Part shown: positions 41,644-49,974 of the stretch, one piece after another
Layout of the letters: the number at the start of each line of letters is the position of its first letter
How positions within the stretch are numbered: position 1 is the first letter of the stretch
Source: DASXAI01 sp963728985
GTDB taxonomy: Bacteria > Actinomycetota > Acidimicrobiia > Acidimicrobiales > Ilumatobacteraceae
Assembly (NCBI GenBank): GCA_963728985.1
Contig: CAVSME010000009.1
Coordinates: forward strand, 248,001-312,000
Length of the DNA: 64,000 bases
Reading direction: 5' to 3'
Position numbers and translations under genes: made by a program
The notes under the pieces: generated by a model
The model's database searches: none
The model's input: only the letters and a program-made list of their open reading frames with translations
What the model was told of the DNA's origin: nothing

Positions 41644-44553
41644 ATGGCGCGAGGGGCCCCGAGGGGCACGGTGACGTTTCTGTTCACCGCCATCGACGAG
41701 TCGTCGCAACCGTGGGAAGACGCGTCCACGGACACGGCCGCCGCGCTGCAGGCGCACGACGCCATCGTGCGCGACACGATCGAATCGCACGGCGGCCACG
41801 TGTTCGACAGTGCCGGCGATGGCTTCGCCGCCGCCTTCTCGACGGCCACCGACGCCGCGACGGCCGCCGTCGTCACGCAGCAGCGGCTGAGCGAAGCCGC
41901 CGTTCCTCTCGGCGTCCGGATGGGTCTCCACACCGGCGAGGCAGCCGAACGGGAACGCAGCTACTTCGGCACGGACGTCAGCCGGGCCGCACGCCTGATG
42001 TCCGTCGCCCACGGCGGGCAGGTGGTCGTGTCCGACACGACCGAGGTGCTGCTGCGGAGCCGAGTGGCGCTGCGGCCACTGGGTGAGCATCGACTCCGAG
42101 GCCTGCGCGGGCGGATGACCGTGTACCAGATCGTCGCGGACGGCCTTCGGGCCGAGTTCCCCGTGCTCCGGAGCGTGGACTTCTTCGCCGGCAACCTGCC
42201 GCAACCGCTGAACTCGTTCGTCGGCCGTGAAGACCTGGTCACCGAGGTCGCCGAGTTGGTGCGCACGAACGAGCTGGTCACGCTCAGCGGCGTCGGGGGT
42301 GTCGGCAAGACCAGGCTGGCGCTCGAGGTGGGGGCCGAGCTGACCGGCGAGTTTCCCGAGGGTGTGTGGATGGTGGAGCTGGCGCCGGTGGGCGAGCCGT
42401 CGTCCGTCGCCGCGGCCATCGCCACCGCATTGGGCATCACGCCGCAAGGCGACACCCCGCTGATCGACACGGTGGCGGAGACACTGGCCGGCCGGCGGCT
42501 GCTGCTGGTCATGGACAACTGCGAGCACGTCTTGGCGGCGGCCGGTTCGGCCATCGGGGCGATCCTCGGCCGATCCGGCCGGGTCAGGATCCTCGCCACC
42601 TCCCGGGAGAATCTGTGGGTGGCCGGCGAGACGCTGCTGTCCGTGGCGCCCCTGGCGCTCCAGGGCGGCGCGGCGTCGGACGCGGTGACGCTCTTCGTCG
42701 ATCGGGCCCGCTCGGTGCGTCCCGACTTCGGGCTGCAGGACGGCCAGACGGCGGCGGCGGTGATCGAGATCTGCGACGTGCTCGACGGGCTCCCGCTCGG
42801 GATCGAGCTGGCAGCGGCCCGGATGGCGGCGATGAGCGCCAGTGAGGTCAGGGACCGACTGGCCGACCGCTTCCGGCTGCTGAAGGGATCGGAACCCGGG
42901 CCGGCGCGCCAGCAGACGCTCCGGCACGTGGTCGGCTGGTCGTACGACCTGCTGAGCGACGACGAGCGCGGCCTGCTCCGGAACACCTCGGTGTTCGCCG
43001 GCGGCTTCGATCTGGCGAGCATCTGCGCCGTGGTCGACGAGGCCGACGAGGTCGACGTCCTCGGACACCTCGACTCGCTGGTCCGCAAGTCGCTCGTCGT
43101 CGCCGACCATGGCGCCGCCCGCACCCGGTACCGCCTGTTCGAGACGATCCGGCAGTTCGCCGAGGATCGGCTGTCGGAGACTGGCGCGCTCGAACGCACG
43201 CGCGACGGCCACGCCGCCCACTTCGCGCGAGAGGCCTCGCACCGATGGGAGCACTGGGACGGTCCCGGGTGGCGCGACGCCGTCGACTGGGTGGACGTCG
43301 AGCTCGGCAACCTGCGCTCGGCGTTTCGCTGGAGCGCCGCCCGAAGCCAGCTGGACGTCGCGACGGACATCGCCGCCCATGCTGCGCTGATGGGGTTCTC
43401 CGTGCAGCTGTTCGAGACCCTGGCCTGGGCCGAGGATCTCCTGGCGGCGGCGACCGCCGCTGACGTCGCCCGGCTGCCCCGCCTCTACACAGCCGCCGGT
43501 TACGCCTGCTTCGCCGGACGGGCCGAGGCGGCGCGCCTCCACGCGCACCGGGCGACCGAGCTCGAGGCGGACCCCCGCTACGACCCGTGCGAGCCTGGCT
43601 ACGCGGCCTTCATCGAGGCCCTCGCTGAGGTCTACTGCGGGAACCTCGATCGCTATGTGGAGCTCACCGGCATGGTGGCGCAGCGCTACGGGCCGAGCCG
43701 CGGGTACGGCCTCGCCTCCTACGTAGACGGTCTCCAGGCCAGCGGTCGTGTGGCGGAAGCCGTCGCCCTCGCCGAGGAGTCGGTGGCCATCGCTCGAGAG
43801 CTCGGGAACCCCTACTGGATCTCGTACTCCCTGTGGATCGCCGGCCTGGCCTTCTCCAAGGCCGACGCGCAGCGGGCGCTGGCCGCCTGGGACGAGGGCG
43901 TCGATTTCGTGCGAGGGCACCGGGTCCTGTTCTTCGAGGGCTTCCTCGCTCGAGACCTGGCCCGCCTGCGGGCCACCGAGGGCGAGCCCGAGGCCGCACT
44001 GGTGCTCTTCTCCGATGCCATCGCCGCGTTCCACCGCGCCGGCAACATCCCCCAGCTGATCATCACCCTGGCCAGCGTCCCTGCCGTCCTCGTGCAGCTC
44101 GGCCGCCCGGAGCCGGCGGCCACGCTCCTTGGTGCCATGTCCCGTGAGCCCTCGAGCTTCCACCACGTTCCGGAGCTCACCGATCTCGGGCCGCGGCTCG
44201 CTCGCGAGCTCGGCGAGAAGCGGGAGCGAGAGCTGGCGGCGGTGGGCGCCGCCCTCGACCTCAACGACGCCGCCGGCTACGCACGCCAGCAGATCGACAT
44301 CGCCCGCCGGACCTCGACCGGACCACGGCGCCAGCCTCCTCCCGGCGGGCTGAGCCGCCGAGAGATCGAGGTGCTGCGGCTCGTGGCCGACGGTCGAACG
44401 GCGCGGGAGATCGCGTCACAGCTGTTCATCTCGTCGAGGACAGCCGAGCACCACATCCAGCACGTCTACACGAAGATCGGCGTCTCCGGTCGCGCCGCGG
44501 CGACCCGGTGGGCGGTCAAGCACAACGTCGTCGACGACGCTGCCGCCCGCTGA
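41644..44553 (+). CDS. Adenylate-cyclase-like/NB-ARC/TPR/LuxR regulator with degenerate cyclase site
   Basis: A 969-residue regulator. Residues 7-165 are a class III cyclase domain, but the first metal site, usually FTDIEGST, reads FTAIDESS, so the metal Asp is Ala; the second site (SAGDGFAAAF) is kept. Residues 190-520 are an NB-ARC/STAND ATPase with P-loop SGVGGVGKTRLAL, Walker B LLLVMDNCEHV and a GLPLGIELAAAR motif. TPR-like helices follow, and residues 905-965 are a LuxR DNA-binding domain (LSRREIEVLRLVADGRTAREIASQLFISSRTAEHHIQ pattern). Cyclase activity is probably lost and the domain may sense nucleotides. Target genes unknown; it is divergent from the acyl-CoA dehydrogenase operon. Confidence 0.9.
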   Translation: MARGAPRGTVTFLFTAIDESSQPWEDASTDTAAALQAHDAIVRDTIESHGGHVFDSAGDGFAAAFSTATDAATAAVVTQQRLSEAAVPLGVRMGLHTGEAAERERSYFGTDVSRAARLMSVAHGGQVVVSDTTEVLLRSRVALRPLGEHRLRGLRGRMTVYQIVADGLRAEFPVLRSVDFFAGNLPQPLNSFVGREDLVTEVAELVRTNELVTLSGVGGVGKTRLALEVGAELTGEFPEGVWMVELAPVGEPSSVAAAIATALGITPQGDTPLIDTVAETLAGRRLLLVMDNCEHVLAAAGSAIGAILGRSGRVRILATSRENLWVAGETLLSVAPLALQGGAASDAVTLFVDRARSVRPDFGLQDGQTAAAVIEICDVLDGLPLGIELAAARMAAMSASEVRDRLADRFRLLKGSEPGPARQQTLRHVVGWSYDLLSDDERGLLRNTSVFAGGFDLASICAVVDEADEVDVLGHLDSLVRKSLVVADHGAARTRYRLFETIRQFAEDRLSETGALERTRDGHAAHFAREASHRWEHWDGPGWRDAVDWVDVELGNLRSAFRWSAARSQLDVATDIAAHAALMGFSVQLFETLAWAEDLLAAATAADVARLPRLYTAAGYACFAGRAEAARLHAHRATELEADPRYDPCEPGYAAFIEALAEVYCGNLDRYVELTGMVAQRYGPSRGYGLASYVDGLQASGRVAEAVALAEESVAIARELGNPYWISYSLWIAGLAFSKADAQRALAAWDEGVDFVRGHRVLFFEGFLARDLARLRATEGEPEAALVLFSDAIAAFHRAGNIPQLIITLASVPAVLVQLGRPEPAATLLGAMSREPSSFHHVPELTDLGPRLARELGEKRERELAAVGAALDLNDAAGYARQQIDIARRTSTGPRRQPPPGGLSRREIEVLRLVADGRTAREIASQLFISSRTAEHHIQHVYTKIGVSGRAAATRWAVKHNVVDDAAAR

Positions 44554-44678
44554 CAGCGGGCCGACCTTCGTCGCGGAAATGGGTAGGTCTACCGATGTTG
44601 CGCGCGAGCCGGATCCGGAGAATCGACTCCGGCTCGCCATCCCGGCGGGCGTGAAGACCACACGAACGGAGAACGGTG

Positions 44679-44951
44679 ATGATCCTGGCAACGACGACCG
44701 TCGAGAACGTCGATCGATTCCTGGAGGTGTTCGGCAGCAAGGGCGCCGACAAGCGCGCCTTCCACGGATCCAAGGGAGCCACGGTGTTCCGCGACCCGAC
44801 CGAGGAGAACCGGGTCTGGGCGCTCTTCGACTGGGACGAGCAGGGGTGGACGAACTTCGTCTCCGACCCCGAGGTCCCGCCGATCCTCAAGGACGCGGGG
44901 CACCTCGCCAAGCCCCAGGCCGCCACCCTCCTCGATACCTTCCGGGCGTAG
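44679..44951 (+). CDS. Small ferredoxin-like-fold protein of unknown function
   Basis: A 90-residue soluble protein: MILATTTVENVDRFLEVFGSKGADKR, then GATVFRDPTEENRVWALFDWDEQGWTNFV and a C-terminal helix. The alternating beta-alpha-beta pattern resembles dimeric alpha/beta-barrel (ABM/YCII-like) proteins. ATG 44679 has GGAG 7 nt upstream, better than the GTG at 44676. It precedes the binding-protein gene by 10 bp and is cotranscribed. Confidence 0.75.
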   Translation: MILATTTVENVDRFLEVFGSKGADKRAFHGSKGATVFRDPTEENRVWALFDWDEQGWTNFVSDPEVPPILKDAGHLAKPQAATLLDTFRA

Positions 44952-44961
44952 GGGCAGCGCG

Positions 44962-46080
44962 ATGAGAACCGCCATCAACCGACCGGCACGGGTGGGTGTC
45001 ATCACCGATCAGACCGGTGCCCTCTCGTTCATGGGCATCGCCAACGCCAACGTGGCGAAGATGGTCATCGACGAGATCAACGCACGCGGCGGCCTCCTCG
45101 GCCGCCCTGTCGAGCTGTTCATCGAGGACAGCGCCACCGAGGACAGCGTCGCTGCCGCGGCGGCGACCAAGCTCGTCCAGGAGCTGCAGGTCGATGTCGT
45201 CGTGGGCGGCATCTACAGCTCTACCCGCCAGGCCATCAAGGGACCCGTCGTCGAGCAGAGCAAGACGCTGTACATCTACCCCGAGCAGTACGAGGGCCAG
45301 GAGTGCGATCCCCTGATCTTCTGCACGGGTCCGGTGCCGGCCCAGCAGGTCGAGCCCTTCTTCCCGTGGCTGATGCAGCACACCGGGGCGAAGAAGTTCT
45401 ACATGCCCTCGGCCGACTACATCTGGCCGCACACCATGAACAAGAAGGTGCGCGAGGTCGTCACGGCCGAGGGTGGTTCGATCGTCGGCGAGGAGTACTT
45501 CCCCCTCGAGCACACCGAGTACCAACGCGTCGTCGAGGACATCATGTCGTCGGGCGCCGAGGTCGTTTTCAACACCATCGTCCCGCCGGGGCTCACGCCG
45601 TTCCTGGAGCAGCTCTACGACGCCGGCTTCACGGCGCGGGGTGGGCACATCGTCTGCACCTACTTCGACGAGAACTTCCTGAACCTCGTGCCGCCCGAGC
45701 ACGTCGAGGGCCTGTACGGCTGCCTGGACTACTACCGGGCCGTCAAGGATCCCTTCAGCGCCGAGCTGCTGAACCGGTACGAGGCGCTGTACCCCGGTAG
45801 TGCGATGTTCACCGCCGGCAGCGCCTGCTCCGGGATGTACCGGGGGCTCAAGCTGTGGGAGGCCGCCGTCAACGAAGCCGGCTCGCTGGATCAGGACGAT
45901 GTCATCCGGGCTCTGGACCACGCCAAGATCGCGCAAGGTCCGGGTGGGCCGGCCGAGATGGTCCCCGGTCAGCACCACGTGCGGATGAACATGTACATCG
46001 CACGGTCCGAGGGCGGCACGTTCAACGTGGTGAAGAACCTCGGCCGCATCGATCCGAAGGAGTGCGAAATCGGGCGATGA
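44962..46080 (+). CDS. UrtA/AmiC-like periplasmic-binding-fold protein lacking a signal peptide
   Basis: A 372-residue type I binding protein: VGVITDQTGALSFMGIANANVAKMVIDEINARGGLLG, then IEDSATEDSVAAAAATKLVQE and VVVGGIYSSTRQAIKGPVVEQSKTLYIYPEQYEGQECDP; ligand-site style matches urea/amide binders (UrtA, FmdD, AmiC). Unlike exported family members it starts directly at MRTAINRPARVG with no signal sequence, so it should stay in the cytosol, as AmiC does where it controls an antiterminator. No ABC permease or AmiR-like gene is adjacent. Ligand by analogy: urea, short amide or amino acid. Confidence 0.88.
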   Translation: MRTAINRPARVGVITDQTGALSFMGIANANVAKMVIDEINARGGLLGRPVELFIEDSATEDSVAAAAATKLVQELQVDVVVGGIYSSTRQAIKGPVVEQSKTLYIYPEQYEGQECDPLIFCTGPVPAQQVEPFFPWLMQHTGAKKFYMPSADYIWPHTMNKKVREVVTAEGGSIVGEEYFPLEHTEYQRVVEDIMSSGAEVVFNTIVPPGLTPFLEQLYDAGFTARGGHIVCTYFDENFLNLVPPEHVEGLYGCLDYYRAVKDPFSAELLNRYEALYPGSAMFTAGSACSGMYRGLKLWEAAVNEAGSLDQDDVIRALDHAKIAQGPGGPAEMVPGQHHVRMNMYIARSEGGTFNVVKNLGRIDPKECEIGR

Positions 46081-46094
46081 CCCGTCCGGCGCCG

Positions 46095-46100
46095 TAGCGT
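46095..46100 (+). promoter_or_regulatory. Possible -10 element for the alpha/beta hydrolase at 46112
   Basis: TAGCGT ends 11 nt before ATG 46112, a wider gap than for other candidates. Confidence 0.3.
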
Positions 46101-46111
46101 GCGGGTCAGCT

Positions 46112-46963
46112 ATGGACATCCTGCAACTACGCGACGACGACGGCGAGCACGCCGCCCTGCACGACCTCGGCGGCGACGGACCGGCCCTGCTGCTGACCCA
46201 CGGCAACGGGCTGAATGCCGGGATGTGGGCCACCGTCGTCCCGCATCTGCTCGCCACGTTCCACTGCTACGGGCTCGACTTCCGCGGCCATGGTGCGTCG
46301 CAGCAGGCTCATGAGCGGATCCCTGTGGAGCGCCACTGGTTCACTGCCGAGGTGTCGGCCGCCGTCGACGCCATCGGCGGTGCGCCGGCGCTGGCCGCCG
46401 GTCATTCCCTCGGTGGGGCCACCTTGTTGCGGGCCGAGCAAGATCATCCCGGCACGCTGAAGGCGTGCTGGGCGTTCGAGCCCGTGCTCGTGCCGGACAC
46501 GTGGGACGTCAAGCCGCCCCCCTCCAACCTGATCGAGGCGTCCCGGCGGCGCCGGCTCGTGTTCGCGTCGGCGCAGGAGGCGTTCGATCGTTTCCGGTCG
46601 AAGCCGCCGTTCGCTGGGTGCGAACCCGAGGCGGTGTGGGCCTACGTCGAGCAGGGGACGGCCCCGCAGGCCGACGGCACCGTCAAGCTGACGTGCACCG
46701 GCGAGACCGAGGCCAGCATCTACGAGTCGAACGAGCAGCTCGACTTCACGCAGTTCTCGGCAATCGCCTGCCCGGTCGTGGTGGCGGCCGGCGGCGCCGT
46801 GGCGATGGGCAACGAGCTGCCGCCGATGGTGGCGCCCCTCGTGGCCGAGGCCCTCGGTGACGGGCGGCTCGAGGTGCTCCCCGGCGTCACCCACTTCGCG
46901 CCCATGGAGGACGGCGAGCTCGTCGCCCGCTCGATCCTCGACCACCTGGCCCGCTTCGTCTGA
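46112..46963 (+). CDS. Alpha/beta hydrolase
   Basis: A 283-residue hydrolase: LLLTHGNGLNAGMWATVVPHL (oxyanion region), GLDFRGHGASQQAH, nucleophile elbow GHSLGGATLL (Ser), and late THFAPMEDGELVA with catalytic His. It is the usual lid-containing form with a proline-rich VKPPPSNLIEASRRRR segment. No signal peptide. Flanked by the binding-protein gene (31 bp upstream) and the kelch lipoprotein. Substrate unknown. Confidence 0.88.
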   Translation: MDILQLRDDDGEHAALHDLGGDGPALLLTHGNGLNAGMWATVVPHLLATFHCYGLDFRGHGASQQAHERIPVERHWFTAEVSAAVDAIGGAPALAAGHSLGGATLLRAEQDHPGTLKACWAFEPVLVPDTWDVKPPPSNLIEASRRRRLVFASAQEAFDRFRSKPPFAGCEPEAVWAYVEQGTAPQADGTVKLTCTGETEASIYESNEQLDFTQFSAIACPVVVAAGGAVAMGNELPPMVAPLVAEALGDGRLEVLPGVTHFAPMEDGELVARSILDHLARFV

Positions 46964-47045
46964 CCCGACCGCCCCGGGGGGCGGGAACCCCGTCGCGCCG
47001 GCCGGTGTACAACAGGGGTCGGGCACGTCCTCGGGGGTGACGGTC

Positions 47046-48107
47046 GTGGGATTGCGCAGCGCACGCATCGGTGTCGTGGCGTTGCTCGTGCTCATCGCCG
47101 GCTGTAGCACCGGCCACTCGTCGGCGGGCACCACATCACCGGGCGCACGGTGCGCGACGGGTGGCGCCACCTCGCCCACCGGTTGCTGGCGTGAGGTGAG
47201 GCCGCTGGGCAGTGGCGGCTTCCCGGCCAGTCCGGGATCCCAGGATCGGCCGCTCTGGCAGCCGGGCAAGTTCCCGCTCACGCTGACTCCGCGCCTGGCC
47301 TTCCTCGGCGAGCTGTGGATGACGGCGCAGACGCTCGCCTACTCGTCGCCCGACGGGCTCACCTGGACCCAGCACGCCAAGAGCGATTGGGGCGAGCGGA
47401 TCTACCACTCGATCGTCTACTTCCAGGGGAAGCTGTGGCTCTTCGGTGGTCTCGACTACCAGTCCCGAACGCTCCTCGACGACATCTGGTCGTCGCCGGA
47501 CGGGGTCACCTGGACGAAGCTCGGCACCGCGGCGTGGACACCTCGCGGGGCCCACACCGTCGTCGTCTACCACGATCAGCTCTGGCTGTTCGGGGGCACC
47601 GATCACGTCGCCCCGGACTTCTCGATGGACGGGCTCCTCCACGACGTCTGGGTGTCCAAGGACGGCGTGGCGTGGACGCAGGTGACCGACAGGGCGGCTT
47701 GGTCGCCTCGGGCCTACCCCGGCGTGATCGTGTTCGACGACCAGCTGTATGTCGTCGGCGGGCAGGGCCAAGCCGACGTGTGGCGCACCTCGAACGGCAC
47801 GGAGTGGACGCGCCAGACGGCGCAGGCGCCGTGGGGGGCGCGCTACGGCTACGCCCAGGTGGTCTTCGACGGGAAGCTGTGGGTGCTGGGCGGGTACATC
47901 GACCGGTCCACCAACGCCCAGAACGACATCTGGTTCAGCAGTGACGGAGCCAGCTGGACGCGGCAGGCCGACCATGCACCGTGGGCGCCTCGCCTCCCAG
48001 TCACCATCGTGTTCCAGGACAAGATCTGGATCTACAGCGGCAAGCACACAGGGGGCACGGACAACTGGGGCGGTGACCTCTGGCAGATGACCGTCGCCGC
48101 CTCATGA
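47046..48107 (+). CDS. Secreted kelch/Asp-box beta-propeller lipoprotein
   Basis: A 353-residue lipoprotein. GTG 47046 is preceded by GGGGGTGA, a strong Shine-Dalgarno match; GTG 47037 is an alternative. The signal peptide ends in VLIAGC (lipobox). Five repeats follow, each pairing a kelch-type strand (LWLFGG twice, LYVVGG, LWVLGG, IWIYSG) with an Asp-box-like turn (SPDGLTWT, SPDGVTWT, SKDGVAWT, SNGTEWT, SDGASWT). This predicts a five- or six-bladed propeller on the cell surface, probably a carbohydrate or protein binder. Confidence 0.85.
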   Translation: MGLRSARIGVVALLVLIAGCSTGHSSAGTTSPGARCATGGATSPTGCWREVRPLGSGGFPASPGSQDRPLWQPGKFPLTLTPRLAFLGELWMTAQTLAYSSPDGLTWTQHAKSDWGERIYHSIVYFQGKLWLFGGLDYQSRTLLDDIWSSPDGVTWTKLGTAAWTPRGAHTVVVYHDQLWLFGGTDHVAPDFSMDGLLHDVWVSKDGVAWTQVTDRAAWSPRAYPGVIVFDDQLYVVGGQGQADVWRTSNGTEWTRQTAQAPWGARYGYAQVVFDGKLWVLGGYIDRSTNAQNDIWFSSDGASWTRQADHAPWAPRLPVTIVFQDKIWIYSGKHTGGTDNWGGDLWQMTVAAS

Positions 48108-48114
48108 CGGGGGG

Positions 48115-48993
48115 TCAGCCGGCGGCGCGGGCGTGCTCGGTGACCAGCTCGACCCACTCGTCCCAGTACGCCTGCGGGTAGTCGTGGCCCATTCCCGCCA
48201 TCAGCACGAACCGGGCTCCGGGGACCAGCTCGGCCGTGCGCCGTCCGCCGCTCGGGTCGATGAGGGCGTCGGCGCTGCCGTGCATCACGAGGGTCGGGAT
48301 CAGGACGTGCTTCAGCCCCTCGGCGCGCGAGCCGCTCGCCGTGACGGCCATGATCTGGCGGCCCACGCCCGCAGGATCGAAGGCCCGGTCGTAGGCCTCC
48401 CCGGCGAAGCGCGCCTGCGCGTCCTCGTCCACCTTGCCCGGGCTGCCCCAGATGCGCAGGCCGGCGAGATGGTTGGCAATGGCCGACTCGCGGTCGGTGG
48501 CCGGCGCGCCGAACAGCCGCTCCCGGGCCTGGGGGCTCGACTCGCCGACGTCGAGCTCACCGGTCGTCGACATGACCGATGTCATCGAGCGGAGGCGTTC
48601 GGGATGCTCGATGGCGAGGGTCTGCACGATCATGCCGCCCATCGACAGGCCCATGACGTGGGCCCGGTCGATGCCGAGGTCGTCGAGGACGGCCACCACA
48701 TCGGCGGCCATGTCCGAGAGCGTGTAGGGAGCGTTGGCCGGCTCGCCCGCCGTGAGGGCGGCGATCAGCGCGCCGAGATCAGGGGAGACGTCCGAGAAGT
48801 GCGTCGAGAGCCCGACGTCACGGTTGTCCATCCGCACCACGTAGAACCCCTTGGCGGCGAAGCGGTCGCACCACTCGGTCCGGAAGTTGATGCATTGGCT
48901 CCCTAGGCCGTTGACGAGCACGAGCGCCGGATCCGCCGGATCACCGAACGTCTCGTAGTAGATCTCGACCGATCCGTTGTGCGCGAGGGCCAT
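48115..48993 (-). CDS. Alpha/beta hydrolase
   Basis: A 292-residue hydrolase with LVLVNGLGSQCINF, MDNRDVGLSTHF (strand with Asp typical of aclacinomycin methylesterase/RdmC-like enzymes), the elbow GLSMGGMIVQTLA and late MGHDYPQAYWDEW. No signal peptide. It converges with the kelch gene, 8 bp between stops, and is divergent from the VOC gene by 89 bp. Confidence 0.88.
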   Translation of the reverse strand: MALAHNGSVEIYYETFGDPADPALVLVNGLGSQCINFRTEWCDRFAAKGFYVVRMDNRDVGLSTHFSDVSPDLGALIAALTAGEPANAPYTLSDMAADVVAVLDDLGIDRAHVMGLSMGGMIVQTLAIEHPERLRSMTSVMSTTGELDVGESSPQARERLFGAPATDRESAIANHLAGLRIWGSPGKVDEDAQARFAGEAYDRAFDPAGVGRQIMAVTASGSRAEGLKHVLIPTLVMHGSADALIDPSGGRRTAELVPGARFVLMAGMGHDYPQAYWDEWVELVTEHARAAG

Positions 48994-49082
48994 GGTCGCC
49001 AGCGTCGTGCGACCGCTCCCCCGCCCGCAAGTCAGCGCCGCCGGTGGAAGGTCGGCGCGCCGACGTGGAAGGATCGGCCGCG

Positions 49083-49967
49083 ATGTTCAAGATCGGGAAG
49101 CTCTTCCACCTCACCCACGTCGTCGACGACCTCGACGCCGTCGACGCCTGGTATGACGACGTCTTCGCCGTCGAGCGCTTCTACCGCGGCTACGAGAAGC
49201 TGGCCGGGCGGGAAGCATCACTGATCGCCATCGGCGGGGTCGTGCTCGAGCCGATGATGCCCGCCCGCGTCGAGGAGCTTCGGAACCCGTCCGTCAAGCG
49301 CTTCCACGACCGCTTCGGCCAGCACTTCCACTCGATCGCGTGGTACGTCGACGACGTGGGGGCCATCTCGGAGGCGCTCCATGCCGAGCAACTCCGGATG
49401 TACAACCTCGTCGGCAAGCCGGTCGTCCCTCCGCACGAGGTGACCGCCATCTGGACGCATCCACGCGAGACGTACGGTCAGCTCGAGTTCGCTCTCTACG
49501 GCGACTTCCTGAAGGACCCACGGTTCCGGTCCGACTGGTCGGCCGATCGCTGGCGCCAGCACCCGCTCGGCATCGAGGGGGCGTCGCACATCGGCGTGGC
49601 CGTCAGCGACCTCACCGCCGCCATCCACCTCTACGGCGACGTCCTCGGCGGGACGCTGATCCACGAGGAGGAGGTGGCCGGGCAGAAGCGGAGCGCCTTC
49701 GTCGCCGTCGGGGAAGACACCGTCGTCGAGCTGGCCGAGCCCCTGTCGGCGACCACGTACGAAGGGCGCGACATCGAGCGCAACGGTGACGGCATCCACT
49801 CGCTCGTCTTCCGCACGAACGATCTCGATCGGGCGCGGGACTTCCTGCGGTCCAAGGGCATGCGCCCGGAGGAGGTCGACGACGACACCATCGTGCTCGG
49901 GCCCGACCAGGCCTTCGGCATGGTGTTCGGCTTCACGCAGCGGGCACTGCCCAACGATCCGCGCTGA
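49083..49967 (+). CDS. Two-domain VOC-family (glyoxalase-fold) protein
   Basis: A 294-residue extradiol-dioxygenase-like VOC protein with two barrels: domain 1 from LFHLTHVVDDLDAVDAWYDDVFAVERFYRG, domain 2 from GASHIGVAVSDLTAAIHLYGDVLGGTL. Candidate metal ligands are His in each domain start, a further His (HSIAWYV) and Glu in the RSAFVAVGEDTVVELAEP region. It starts at ATG 49083, preceded by AAGGAT. Ring cleavage is possible but no other aromatic-degradation gene is nearby. Confidence 0.85.
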   Translation: MFKIGKLFHLTHVVDDLDAVDAWYDDVFAVERFYRGYEKLAGREASLIAIGGVVLEPMMPARVEELRNPSVKRFHDRFGQHFHSIAWYVDDVGAISEALHAEQLRMYNLVGKPVVPPHEVTAIWTHPRETYGQLEFALYGDFLKDPRFRSDWSADRWRQHPLGIEGASHIGVAVSDLTAAIHLYGDVLGGTLIHEEEVAGQKRSAFVAVGEDTVVELAEPLSATTYEGRDIERNGDGIHSLVFRTNDLDRARDFLRSKGMRPEEVDDDTIVLGPDQAFGMVFGFTQRALPNDPR

Positions 49968-49974
49968 CCAGAGG

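Noticed and set aside
41422..44166. 914-codon minus-strand frame opposite the cyclase-LuxR gene
   Set aside because: Low-complexity Arg/Gly/Asp-rich antisense shadow without domains; the plus strand carries a perfect regulator.
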